Shown here: positions 1-6,570 of the stretch, piece by piece
Layout of the letters: each line of letters opens with the position of its first letter
Numbering within the stretch: the first letter of the stretch is position 1
Origin: an uncultured Coriobacteriaceae bacterium
GTDB lineage: Bacteria > Actinomycetota > Coriobacteriia > Coriobacteriales > Atopobiaceae
Reading direction: 5' to 3'
Length of the DNA stretch: 7,230 nucleotides
NCBI GenBank assembly: GCA_902766805.1
Contig: CACXFF010000297.1
Span: 1-7,230 of the forward strand
Notes under the pieces: generated by a model
What the model was told of the DNA's origin: nothing
The model's database searches: none
The model's input: only the letters and a program-made list of their open reading frames with translations
Program-made: the position numbers and the translations under genes

Positions 1-447
1 AAGCCATAGGGCGCCCTCGCGCATGAGGCGCTTGCCGAGCCCCAAGCCGCGCGCGGCGGCTGTCACCACGAGCAGCACGATCTCGCCGGCTTGCCCGCTC
101 TGCTCGACCGCTCGACCGAGCAGAGCGTTCTCTGCTTTCAGGACGATGTCGGCGTTGTCGATGCCAGGCTCGCGCATCCGCTCCCAGAGCTGCTGGCCGG
201 ACGCGCAGGCCTCGTCCCTGAGGGCGTAGGGGTGGTTTTGCCCGTGAGCCTCTTGCACGAGCACCACGCCTAGGACCTGGCCGTCATCGTCGGTCGCCAC
301 GAGGCCCGCGTCGCTGTGCGAGAGGTGGGTGCAGAGCTCGGCTTTGCCCAACAGCTCTGCGTTGTCTCCGGTCCCGGCATACCAGAGGTCGCTGACCTCC
401 TGTGCCAGGATGCCGAGGTCGTCGGTCTGGAGCGCGCGGATGTGCAT
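1..447 (-). CDS. GNAT-family N-acetyltransferase, partial (C-terminus beyond left edge)
   Basis: An open frame of 149 codons with no stop runs from an ATG at 447 to the window edge. I translated it by hand. The protein begins MHIRALQTDDLG, the usual opening strand and helix of a GNAT domain. Residues 49-64 (GLVATDDDGQVLGVVL) look like the paired beta strands preceding the acetyl-CoA site. Residues 122-141 run EIVLLVVTAAARGLGLGKRL; this is GNAT motif A, with the R-G-x-G-x-G pyrophosphate-binding loop at 133-138. The family moves an acyl group from acyl-CoA to an amine in the cytoplasm; the substrate cannot be told from this part. The start is supported by a Shine-Dalgarno-like AAGGGAG on the minus strand just upstream (about 453-459). 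It is transcribed divergently from the permease gene. The remaining C-terminal part is outside the window, so the gene is cut, not broken. Seen: frame, motif A and start. Inferred: function beyond the family. Confidence 0.85.
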   Translation of the reverse strand, partial: MHIRALQTDDLGILAQEVSDLWYAGTGDNAELLGKAELCTHLSHSDAGLVATDDDGQVLGVVLVQEAHGQNHPYALRDEACASGQQLWERMREPGIDNADIVLKAENALLGRAVEQSGQAGEIVLLVVTAAARGLGLGKRLMREGALWL

Positions 448-604
448 GTTCTCTCCCTTGGCTCGTGCGCGCGGCGGTCGTCGACACACGCGGGTTACGC
501 TCCACAGTCTACAGGGGATCGCGTGCGAGGGCGTACGGGACAGGTCATGGGAAGCGATCGGTAACGCAAGGACGACGGCGCGCGGCGCTTGGGCGGGTCC
601 TTTG

Positions 605-633
605 TTGCCAAGGCATGACAAAGCGACTAAGGT
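605..633 (+). promoter_or_regulatory. candidate sigma-70-type promoter for the permease gene
   Basis: TTGCCA (605-610) and TAAGGT (628-633) are separated by 17 bases. The -35 matches consensus at five of six positions. The -10 matches at three, including the conserved first T, second A and last T. It lies about 80 bases before the permease start, in the divergent spacer between that gene and the acetyltransferase. This rests on consensus matching only, and such matches also arise by chance. Confidence 0.35.
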
Positions 634-711
634 TTGTGTGCAACACAAGGAGCGATTCCGTGACGTGCGTCCGCCAGGCCACGTCCGTCTGCGGCAAAGG
701 ATGGTGGGAAC

Positions 712-2046
712 ATGCAGGAAGAGGCCAAACCGCGCAAGCTGGAGAAGAACCTAGGCTTGGCGACCGCGACCTCCATCGTGGTGGGTTGCGTGATCGGCGC
801 GGGCGTGTTCTTCAAGCCCTATGCCATCTACCAGGCCACCGGCGGCGCGCCGGGCATGGGCATCATCGCGTGGGTCGTCGGCGGCCTGATGTCCATCTTC
901 GCAGCGCTCACCTTCGCCGAGGTCGCCATCCTCATCCCCCGGACCGGCGGCATGGTCGCCTACCTGTCTGAGGCCTTTGACGAGCGCCTGGGCTTCCTCG
1001 CGGGCTGGATGCAAGTGGTGATCTTCTACCCGAGCTTCCTCGCGGGCTACGGCGTCAAGGTGGGGTCGGAGCTTGCCGAATACCTGGGCAAACAGTTCGA
1101 GTTGCCCATCGCGCTCGCCGTCATCGTATTGCTCGTGGCGATCAACGCTATGGGTTCGCGCGCGGCGGGCGGCATGCAGGTCGTCTCGACCGCTTGCAAG
1201 CTCGCCCCGCTCGTGCTGCTCATCGCCTTTGGCTTCCTGTGGGGCGAGGGCGGCCACCCCATCCTGACCCCGCTGGTGGGGGAGGGCAAGAGCGTGCCGG
1301 GCGTGCTCGGGTCCACCCTGCTGGCCGTGCTGTTCGCCTTCGAGGGTTGGACGAACGTCGGCGCCATTGCGGGCGAGATGCGCGACCCCGCTCGTGACCT
1401 GCCGCGCGCCATCGTGGGCGGCGTGTCCATCATCATGGCCGTCTACCTGCTCATCAACGTCGCCTATCTTTGGGTGATCCCCGCCGACCAGCTCATGAAC
1501 CTGGAGTCCCCGGCGTCGGCGGTGGCCATCCAGCTCTTTGGGCCGGCGGGCGGCAACCTCATCAAGGTGGGCATCATCGTGTCGGTCATCGGCGCGGGCA
1601 ACGGCTTCCTGATGTCCGGATCGCGCGTGGCCTACGAGCTCGCCGAAGAGCGCACCCTGCCCGGCAGCCGTTGGCTGTCCCAGCTCAACGACAGGTCCGT
1701 TCCCGCCAACTCCGTGATCCTGGTCGGCGCGTTGGCCTGCATCTACTCCCTGAGTGCCCAGTTCGACCTGCTCACCGACCTGGGCGTCTTCTCGTGCTGG
1801 GTGTTCTACACGCTGACCTTCGCCTGCGTGATCCACCTGCGCCGCACGCATCCCGACTGGCCGCGCAGCTATCGCGTGCCGGGCTACCCCGTGGTGCCGC
1901 TGCTGGCCATCGCGAGCGGCCTGTACGTGATCGCCAGCCAGCTCTTCTTCTCGGGCACGGGCGCGCTGATTATGTCGCTGTGCAGCGTGGGCCTCACCTT
2001 GGTCGGCCTGCCGGTGTACTACCTCGTGCGCCGACATCAGGCGTAA
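712..2046 (+). CDS. APC-superfamily amino acid permease, SteT-like (LAT-type exchanger)
   Basis: This 444-residue integral membrane protein should move amino acids across the cytoplasmic membrane, by exchange or cation-coupled uptake. About 12 hydrophobic segments can be placed near residues 17-37, 46-68, 92-116, 130-147, 156-177, 197-219, 232-256, 277-301, 332-350, 354-376, 391-412 and 415-437. That is the APC fold and a normal family length. TM1 carries the unwound substrate-binding stretch VIGAGVFFK (27-35). Other family hallmarks are PRTGG (76-80), GFLAGWMQ (94-101), FAFEGWTN (208-215) with GEMRDP (221-226), and a C-terminal GLPVYYL. From memory these line up well with Bacillus subtilis SteT, a serine/threonine exchanger, but substrate is not readable from motifs. 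The ATG at 712 has only a weak ribosome-binding site (AAAGGA at 696-701, or GGTGGG nearer). The next gene is 116 bases downstream with its own strong site, and no clear terminator lies between them. Family is confident; substrate is open. Confidence 0.9.
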   Translation: MQEEAKPRKLEKNLGLATATSIVVGCVIGAGVFFKPYAIYQATGGAPGMGIIAWVVGGLMSIFAALTFAEVAILIPRTGGMVAYLSEAFDERLGFLAGWMQVVIFYPSFLAGYGVKVGSELAEYLGKQFELPIALAVIVLLVAINAMGSRAAGGMQVVSTACKLAPLVLLIAFGFLWGEGGHPILTPLVGEGKSVPGVLGSTLLAVLFAFEGWTNVGAIAGEMRDPARDLPRAIVGGVSIIMAVYLLINVAYLWVIPADQLMNLESPASAVAIQLFGPAGGNLIKVGIIVSVIGAGNGFLMSGSRVAYELAEERTLPGSRWLSQLNDRSVPANSVILVGALACIYSLSAQFDLLTDLGVFSCWVFYTLTFACVIHLRRTHPDWPRSYRVPGYPVVPLLAIASGLYVIASQLFFSGTGALIMSLCSVGLTLVGLPVYYLVRRHQA

Positions 2047-2069
2047 TACCGTTCGCATCGCATACCGTT
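2046..2069. repeat. 8-bp direct repeat ATACCGTT, 16-bp period
   Basis: ATACCGTT occurs at 2046-2053 and again at 2062-2069. It starts at the permease stop codon and lies upstream of the diguanylate cyclase gene. A 16-base start-to-start distance could suit a dimeric activator or repressor, but the short repeat could also be chance. No regulator is known to me for this motif. Confidence 0.3.
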
Positions 2070-2085
2070 ATCAAGGGAGTTTTTG

Positions 2086-2130
2086 GTGCTCCCCTGTGTC
2101 ATCATGAGATGGGTTCTGTTTACACATTGA
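2086..2130 (+). other. possible 14-codon leader ORF upstream of the diguanylate cyclase gene
   Basis: A good Shine-Dalgarno sequence, AAGGGAG (2073-2079), sits 6 bases before a GTG at 2086 with no annotated gene to serve. The frame encodes MLPCVIMRWVLFTH if GTG is read as Met, and ends at TGA 2128-2130, 32 bases before the next gene's ATG. The ribosome-binding site also forms a 5-bp stem, GGGAG (2075-2079) with CTCCC (2089-2093). The peptide resembles nothing I know. It could be a translated leader or simply coincidence. Confidence 0.2.
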
Positions 2131-2162
2131 ACGTACGGTCGGTCAATCGAGGAGCTTGGCAC

Positions 2163-3572
2163 ATGGAAGACATCAAGCATCCGCTCAATCGCAGCATCGC
2201 GTTTGGTGGCGTCTGCTTCATCCTCCTGTTTGCCCTCGTGTTGGGTGTCGCGACCTTCGTCAATTTCCACATGGCCCTCTACGGGCAGTTCGAGCAGCAG
2301 TTGACCGACATCCTGGGATACGTGGACGCCCACATCGACCACGATGACCTAGAGGCCTGCGTGCGCACAGGCGAGGAGTCCGACAAGTACCGCGCGCTCA
2401 AGGCCTTCGAGGACGATGTCTACACCACCCACAACATGCATTTCCTCTATACCATCATCCCCATCCACGACGAGCAGGGTTGGGGCGTCCAGAACGTGCT
2501 CACGGCCCTCAACCCCGAAGAGTACGCCGCTGGCGAGGGGGAGCTCTTCTACCTCAACAGCCTCCACTACGACATCTACACGCCCGAGCAGATTCAGAAG
2601 TTCCAGCGCATCATGGACGCTGGCGTGCTGACCTTCTCCGAGACGCCGTCGGAGTACGGCTTGGACTACACGGCCATAATGCCGCTGAAAAACTCGCGTG
2701 GAGAGGTGTTTGCCCTGATGTGTTTGGACAAGCCCGTGGAGCAGATCCGGGACGTCCTGATGCGTGACACCATCATCCACCTGCTGTTGGTGGCGGTGCT
2801 CGGCCTCGTCGTGACCGTCATCTTCATGTTCTGGATCCGCTCGAACGTCACGAAGCCCATCCTGCTACTGGAAAAGAGCGTGGTGGAATTCGCCAACGTG
2901 AGCCACGACCAGAGCGATCCCTCCAAGCTGGTCTACGAAGAGCCCCCCATCGATACGGACAACGAGGTGGAGATGCTCTCCCATGCCGTGACCAAGATGG
3001 CGAGCGACCTGCGTGACTACGCGCAGAACCTGGTCGACACCCAGGGCCAGATGGTGAGCATGCAGACGCTCGTGGACGAGATGAACAGGTTGGCCCACCA
3101 CGACGCCCTCACGCAGGTCAAGAACAGCACCGCATACGCGGCCACCGAACAGCAGCTCAACCAGCAGATTCGGGAGGGCGCGGCGCGCTTTGCCCTCGTG
3201 ATGACGGACCTCAACCGCCTCAAGCAGGTCAACGACACCTACGGCCATGAGTACGGGGACGACTATTTGGTGGGCTTTGCCCAGCTGCTCACGGGCTCCT
3301 TCCCGACGTCGACGGTCTACCGCATCGGTGGTGACGAGTTCGTGGTCGTGTTGGAGGGCGAGGACTACGAGCGGCGCGAAGACCTCTGCAACGACCTGCG
3401 CATGCAGATCCGCGAGCTGACCGAGGACGAGAGCCGACAGCCTTGGGCGCGCATCTCTGCGGCCGTCGGCCTGGCGACGTACAAGGAGTCCGACCGCAGC
3501 GTGGACGACGTGTTCAAGCGTGCCGACGTGCGCATGTACGAGGAGAAGCGTCACCAGGGCTCCGGTCGCTAG
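2163..3572 (+). CDS. membrane-anchored sensor diguanylate cyclase (HAMP-GGDEF)
   Basis: This 469-residue protein should make cyclic di-GMP from two GTP at the inner face of the membrane in response to an outside signal. TM1 is at about 11-34. An extracytoplasmic domain of roughly 165 residues follows (36-200), rich in acidic and aromatic residues. Its ending (DYTAIMPLKNSRGEVFALMCLDKP, cut here by position 168-191) looks like a Cache/PAS-type sensor, though I cannot name the family. TM2 is at 203-225. A HAMP segment (about 226-285) carries the early TKP and a late DNEVEMLSHAVTKM. The GGDEF domain (about 308-465) has DLNRLKQVND (349-358), GHEYGDDYL (361-369) and an exact GGDEF (389-393), so catalysis is expected. 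The product-inhibition RxxD motif is absent: FPTS occupies its place (380-383). The ATG at 2163 was chosen because GAGGAG (2149-2154) lies 8 bases upstream; an in-frame ATG at 2109 lacks one. The signal sensed is unknown. Confidence 0.92.
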   Translation: MEDIKHPLNRSIAFGGVCFILLFALVLGVATFVNFHMALYGQFEQQLTDILGYVDAHIDHDDLEACVRTGEESDKYRALKAFEDDVYTTHNMHFLYTIIPIHDEQGWGVQNVLTALNPEEYAAGEGELFYLNSLHYDIYTPEQIQKFQRIMDAGVLTFSETPSEYGLDYTAIMPLKNSRGEVFALMCLDKPVEQIRDVLMRDTIIHLLLVAVLGLVVTVIFMFWIRSNVTKPILLLEKSVVEFANVSHDQSDPSKLVYEEPPIDTDNEVEMLSHAVTKMASDLRDYAQNLVDTQGQMVSMQTLVDEMNRLAHHDALTQVKNSTAYAATEQQLNQQIREGAARFALVMTDLNRLKQVNDTYGHEYGDDYLVGFAQLLTGSFPTSTVYRIGGDEFVVVLEGEDYERREDLCNDLRMQIRELTEDESRQPWARISAAVGLATYKESDRSVDDVFKRADVRMYEEKRHQGSGR

Positions 3573-3680
3573 GGCTCATGTCTCCTGGCTAGGCCACTCG
3601 CCCTGTCGCGGCACCCCTCGTCACCTGTGCTGTAATGGGCTGTCTTCCGTAGCCTGTCACGTGGTGTGGAGTTTCTTGTC

Positions 3681-3816
3681 TCTGACAGGTGAGGAACTCC
3701 TGCCAAATCCTTCGGGCGGGCCGTTTGGGCCGAGAACCTCACCTCTGGCAGGTGAGGAACTCCTGCCAAATCTCCCAACCGGGCCGTTTGGGCCGAGAAC
3801 CTCACCTCTGGCAGGT
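3681..3816. repeat. 63-bp tandem repeat (two full copies plus a 10-bp third), palindrome-rich
   Basis: Copy 1 is 3681-3743, copy 2 is 3744-3806, and the first 10 bases of a third copy occupy 3807-3816. By eye the two copies match at 56 of 63 positions. One difference is A/G at 3685 versus 3748; the other six fall within an 8-base block (3710-3717 and 3773-3780). Each copy contains AGGTGAGG (3687-3694 in copy 1) that can pair with CCTCACCT (3737-3744), and an inner CCAAA/TTTGG pair. At the junction, CCTCACCT and AGGTGAGG form an 8-bp stem with a 5-base loop (3737-3757). Copy 2 also has GGCAGG/CCTGCC (3747-3752, 3762-3767). This looks like a REP-type or other small palindromic intergenic element. 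It could instead be a structured RNA or regulator-binding array. Confidence 0.9.
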
Positions 3817-3915
3817 AATCTTCTCGATGCAGCCTGGTGTTGGCAGCCTTCTCGACATCGGCATCTCGTCCACGGGGGCAGCCGTCTGCCGCTCACCAAT
3901 CCCTCGTCCACGCCG

Positions 3916-3929
3916 TGCCCGCGCGGGCA
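3916..3929. promoter_or_regulatory. perfect 14-bp palindrome upstream of the EF-G-like gene
   Basis: TGCCCGCGCGGGCA is its own reverse complement. It lies 5 bases before TATAGG (3935-3940), the best -10-like hexamer in this spacer, although no matching -35 is seen at the right distance. It could be an operator. GC-rich palindromes of this size also occur by chance in high-GC genomes. Confidence 0.3.
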
Positions 3930-3952
3930 TACGCTATAGGGCGTTCAACCTT

Positions 3953-3981
3953 TTGGCACGGGGCTGCCGTTCTGTTGCCAA
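3953..3981 (+). promoter_or_regulatory. possible 5'-leader hairpin before the EF-G-like gene
   Basis: TTGGCA (3953-3958) can pair with TGCCAA (3976-3981), and just inside it CGG (3959-3962 region) can pair with CCG (3967-3969), leaving a bulge. The structure ends 15 bases before the ribosome-binding site GGAAGGAG (3997-4004). If the transcript starts upstream it would be in the leader and could affect initiation. The stem is short, so support is weak. Confidence 0.25.
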
Positions 3982-4009
3982 GGTACCGACATAGTTGGAA
4001 GGAGTTCCC

Positions 4010-6064
4010 ATGGCAAACCCTGAGCGTGTGAAGAACGTGGTCCTCGTCGGCACAGCCGGCGTGGGCAAGACCATGCTGGCCGAGGCAATGCTGCACCTCA
4101 CGGGCAAGACCTCCCGTCTGGGCGGCCACGCCGGCACCAAGCCCACGCTGGACTATGACTCCCAGGAAGGCGCGCGCGGCTTCTCCATCTCTACCGCCAC
4201 GGCTCCCGTCATGTGGGAAGGCACCCGCATCAACGTGCTGGACGCCCCCTGCTACCCCGATTTCGTCGGCGACGCCTACACCGCCATGGCTGCGAGCGAG
4301 ACGGCTCTCTTCATGGTGGACGCCGATGGTCCCCAGACCACCACGACGCGCCTGTGGTACGCGGCTGAGGACCTGTCGCTGTGCCGCGCCATCTTCGTCA
4401 ACCGCCTGGACAAGCCCGAGTCGGACTTCGAGACCTGCATGGAGCTGCTGCGCGACCGCTTCGGCAACCGTCTGGGCGCCGTGACCATCCCCTGGGGCCT
4501 TGGCGAGGACTTCCAGGGCGTCATCGACGTCGTGCACATGACGGCCCGTCACCTCGTGGACGGCAAGCCGGTGGAGGAAGAGATTCCCGAGGACTACCTC
4601 GACGCCGCTCAGGAAGCGCACGAGACGCTCGTGGACCTCGTGGCCGAAGCCGATGACGAGATCATGATGAAGTACCTCGAGGGCGAGGAGATCACGCAGG
4701 AAGAGCTCGAGGGTCTGCTGGGCAAGGCCATCCGCGACCGCGTGTTCGTGCCTGTCTTTGCCGGCAGCTGCGTGCAGGAAGAGGGCGTCATCTCCTTCAT
4801 GAACGCCGTCGTCGCCTGGTTCCCCGCGATGGCCGACTTCGGCCGCATCCCGCTGGTCAACGGCGAGCAGCTCGACATCTCCCCCGACGACGACCGTCCC
4901 GTGGCCTTCGTCTTCAAGTCGCTGCAGGATCCGCAGAACGGCAAGCTCTCCTTCCTCAAGGTCCTCGCCGGCACCCTCAAGCCGGGCCTGGAGCTCGTCA
5001 ACGCGCGTACCCGCAAGGGCGAGCGTCTCGGCCACCTGTACCTCATGACTGGCCGCGAGACCACCGACATGAAGGAAGCCGCCGCGGGCGACATCGTGAT
5101 CGTGCCCAAGCTCGATGCCCAGACCGGCGACACCCTGTCCGTGACCGGTCAGGTCGAGGCCGCTGCCTTCCGCTTCCCCAACAGCCTGTACCGCATCGCC
5201 ATCGAAGCCGACCAGCGCGGCACCGAGGACAAGCTCGCCACCTTCCTGGACCGTGCCGCCTCTGCCGATCCCACGCTCACCATCACCCACGACGAAGAGA
5301 CCAACCAGACGGTCATCTCCGCCATCGGTGAGGCCCAGGTCTCCGTCCTGCTGGACCGTCTGGAGGACCGCGCCGGCATCACCGCGCACCTCGTGCCGCT
5401 GCGCATCCCGTACCGCGAGACCATCCGTCGCACCGCCTCCGCTCAGGGCCGCCACAAGAAGCAGACTGGCGGCGCTGGCCAGTTCGGCGACTGCTACCTG
5501 CGCCTCGAGCCCAACCCCGGCGGCGGCTACGAGTTCCTCGACGAGGTCGTCGGCGGCGCCATCCCGCGCGGCCTGATTCCCGCCGTGGACAAGGGCGTGC
5601 AGGAGACCATGAAGAACGGCGTGCTCGCCGGCTATCCGATGATTGACATCAAGGTCGCCTGCTACGACGGCTCCTACCACCCCGTGGACTCCAACGAGAT
5701 GGCCTTCAAGACCGCCGCGCGCATCGGCTTCCAGAAGGCCTGCGAGCAGGCTGAGGTCGTGCTGCTCGAGCCCATGGCGCACCTCAAGATCACCGTGCCC
5801 GACAGCTACGCCGGCTCCGTGATGGGCGACATCTCCGCCAGCCGCGGCCGCGTGGAGGGCATGGCCGCTGCCAAGGCCGGCGAGACCGTGGTCGAGGCCA
5901 CCGTGCCGTACGCCGAGGTCACCGACTACGCCACCCGCCTGCGCTCTCTGTCGCGCGGCACGGGCGAGTTCGAGCTGGAGATGAGCGGCTACGAGCAGGT
6001 GCCGCACAACGTGCAGCAGAAGCTCGCCGAGGAGTATCAGGCCAGCCGCGTCTCTGGCAAGTAA
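4010..6064 (+). CDS. elongation factor G-like GTPase (EF-G2/FusA2-type paralogue)
   Basis: This 684-residue protein has the full five-domain EF-G layout: G domain (about 1-285), II (296-376), III (390-464), IV (468-585) and V (586-665). Canonical EF-G drives tRNA-mRNA translocation on the ribosome; the role of these divergent paralogues is poorly known. G1 is GTAGVGKT (14-21), not AHIDAGKT. Switch I is reduced to ARGFSI (55-60), where EF-G has RGITI. G3 is DAPCY (78-82), not DTPGH, so both the Gly and the catalytic His are replaced. G4 is NRLD (131-134) and G5 is AGSC (251-254). Domain IV keeps HKKQTGGAGQF (482-492), and domain V has LLEPMAHLKITVPDSYAGSV (585-604). The ATG at 4010 has GGAAGGAG 5 bases upstream; a TTG at 3995 in frame precedes that site and is rejected. 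No rpsL, rpsG or tuf lies nearby, which also argues for a paralogue. The gene stands alone and ends at a strong terminator. Confidence 0.93.
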   Translation: MANPERVKNVVLVGTAGVGKTMLAEAMLHLTGKTSRLGGHAGTKPTLDYDSQEGARGFSISTATAPVMWEGTRINVLDAPCYPDFVGDAYTAMAASETALFMVDADGPQTTTTRLWYAAEDLSLCRAIFVNRLDKPESDFETCMELLRDRFGNRLGAVTIPWGLGEDFQGVIDVVHMTARHLVDGKPVEEEIPEDYLDAAQEAHETLVDLVAEADDEIMMKYLEGEEITQEELEGLLGKAIRDRVFVPVFAGSCVQEEGVISFMNAVVAWFPAMADFGRIPLVNGEQLDISPDDDRPVAFVFKSLQDPQNGKLSFLKVLAGTLKPGLELVNARTRKGERLGHLYLMTGRETTDMKEAAAGDIVIVPKLDAQTGDTLSVTGQVEAAAFRFPNSLYRIAIEADQRGTEDKLATFLDRAASADPTLTITHDEETNQTVISAIGEAQVSVLLDRLEDRAGITAHLVPLRIPYRETIRRTASAQGRHKKQTGGAGQFGDCYLRLEPNPGGGYEFLDEVVGGAIPRGLIPAVDKGVQETMKNGVLAGYPMIDIKVACYDGSYHPVDSNEMAFKTAARIGFQKACEQAEVVLLEPMAHLKITVPDSYAGSVMGDISASRGRVEGMAAAKAGETVVEATVPYAEVTDYATRLRSLSRGTGEFELEMSGYEQVPHNVQQKLAEEYQASRVSGK

Positions 6065-6089
6065 GCCTGTCCCATATCACGTCCGATCC

Positions 6090-6121
6090 AGGACCCTGGC
6101 CTCGCGCTGGGGTCCTTTTTT
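6090..6121 (+). terminator. intrinsic terminator of the EF-G-like gene
   Basis: AGGACCCTGGC (6090-6100) pairs with GCTGGGGTCCT (6106-6116) to give an 11-bp stem including two G-T pairs. The loop is CTCGC (6101-6105), and a run of six T (6116-6121) follows. It begins 26 bases after the stop codon. Confidence 0.93.
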
Positions 6122-6418
6122 GTGCGTGCTGGGGGGTTGGCGCGGGGCTGGCGGGGCCAGGCTGGGTCGTTGGGACTGGTGCGGGTCGCTGCCAAGCGTT
6201 GGATCGGGGAGATGGGTGCTGTCAAAGCCTCGTGAGCTCGGTGAGCCTGGGCTCCGCTGGCGGCGTCATGCGTTGCAGTCGCCTGGCCAGATGGTGGCTT
6301 CGTGCTGGGTGCAGTTCGCAATTCGCGGTCTTGGACTTCGCTTAGAGCTTACAGATTGATTTTGATTAGTGCTGATAAATGGCATTACTATGTGATGATA
6401 TAGTCAAACTCATATATA

Positions 6419-6443
6419 TGTAAGCAAGTTATGATTGTAAGCA
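6419..6443. repeat. 8-bp direct repeat TGTAAGCA, 17-bp period
   Basis: TGTAAGCA is at 6419-6426 and 6436-6443, followed by AGTT and GTT respectively. It lies in the AT-rich region about 150 bases before the surface-protein start. It could be a paired regulator site, though at this length chance is not excluded. Confidence 0.3.
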
Positions 6444-6506
6444 GTTGAGCGTTGACTGACGACTATGCATCGCCTGCGTCAAACGATCATTCGAGCTATA
6501 CTATGT

Positions 6507-6540
6507 TTAAAGATACGATGCACTTAGTGTATCTATTTAA
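6507..6540. repeat. inverted repeat 1 in the surface-protein leader
   Basis: TTAAAGATAC (6507-6516) matches the reverse complement of GTATCTATTTAA (6529-6540) apart from a 2-base bulge. The core AGATAC/GTATCT is perfect over 6 bp. It sits immediately after TATACT (6497-6502), where an operator or the start of the leader RNA would be. Confidence 0.45.
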
Positions 6541-6549
6541 TGAAATATG

Positions 6550-6570
6550 TTTCCGTATTACGTACGGAAA
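6550..6570. repeat. inverted repeat 2 in the surface-protein leader
   Basis: TTTCCGTA (6550-6557) and TACGGAAA (6563-6570) are perfect 8-bp arms around TTACG. The right arm ends 12 bases before the ribosome-binding site AGGGGA (6583-6588). As RNA it would be a stable hairpin next to the initiation region; as DNA it could bind a dimeric regulator. It is not a terminator because no T-run follows. Confidence 0.55.

Larger units (their letters stand above)
3573..4009. other. 437-bp gene-free region between the diguanylate cyclase and EF-G-like genes
   Basis: No frame here looks like a real gene. Several frames stay open through the tandem repeat because its 63-bp period is a multiple of three, but they give low-complexity, Arg/Pro/Gly-rich peptides without a good start. 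The stretch holds an inverted repeat, CCTGTCA (3653-3659) and TGACAGG (3683-3689), then the 63-bp tandem repeat. A palindrome, a possible leader hairpin and the EF-G-like gene's ribosome-binding site follow. I see no intrinsic terminator with a T-run after the diguanylate cyclase gene. Confidence 0.7.

Noticed and set aside
603..613. TGTTGCCAAGG shared with 3973-3983, upstream of both the permease and the EF-G-like gene.
   Set aside because: Several 11-base matches are expected by chance in a window of this size, and the flanking bases do not agree.
751..2058. A 435-codon open frame on the minus strand opposite the permease gene.
   Set aside because: The composition (His, Arg, Asp, Gly, Gln rich) and the absence of hydrophobic or known motifs mark it as an antisense shadow of the permease.
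1470..2162. A 231-codon upstream extension in the same frame as the diguanylate cyclase gene.
   Set aside because: It lies over the permease in another frame and is Arg/Pro/Gly-rich. The ribosome-binding site at 2149-2154 and the immediate TM segment place the start at 2163.
3681..3816. CRISPR-like array.
   Set aside because: The repeats are directly adjacent with only an 8-base variable block inside the unit. There are no 25-40 base unique spacers and no cas genes.
3925..3960. tRNA-like GTTCAA segment.
   Set aside because: No acceptor, D or anticodon stems can be formed around it.
3689..3994. Small proteins with 21-residue repeats encoded across the tandem repeat.
   Set aside because: Several frames on both strands are open at once because 63 is a multiple of three. 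None has a ribosome-binding site or a recognisable domain.
3995..4009. A TTG start for the EF-G-like protein adding five residues.
   Set aside because: The TTG precedes and overlaps the Shine-Dalgarno sequence GGAAGGAG, which is correctly spaced for the ATG at 4010.
3893..6007. A 704-codon open frame on the minus strand opposite the EF-G-like gene.
   Set aside because: It is the antisense shadow of a GC-rich coding gene: the peptide is His/Gly/Val/Ala-rich, has no domains, and the opposite strand encodes a complete EF-G-family protein.
4010..6064. Ribosomal-protection tetracycline resistance protein (TetM/TetO type).
   Set aside because: The P-loop, G3 and domain IV sequences fit the EF-G-like/FusA2 group better, and no resistance-element context is present.
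6122..6360. A c-di-GMP or other riboswitch in the spacer before the surface-protein gene.
   Set aside because: I searched by eye for the conserved cores of the common classes and found none; the short frames there are also not credible genes.
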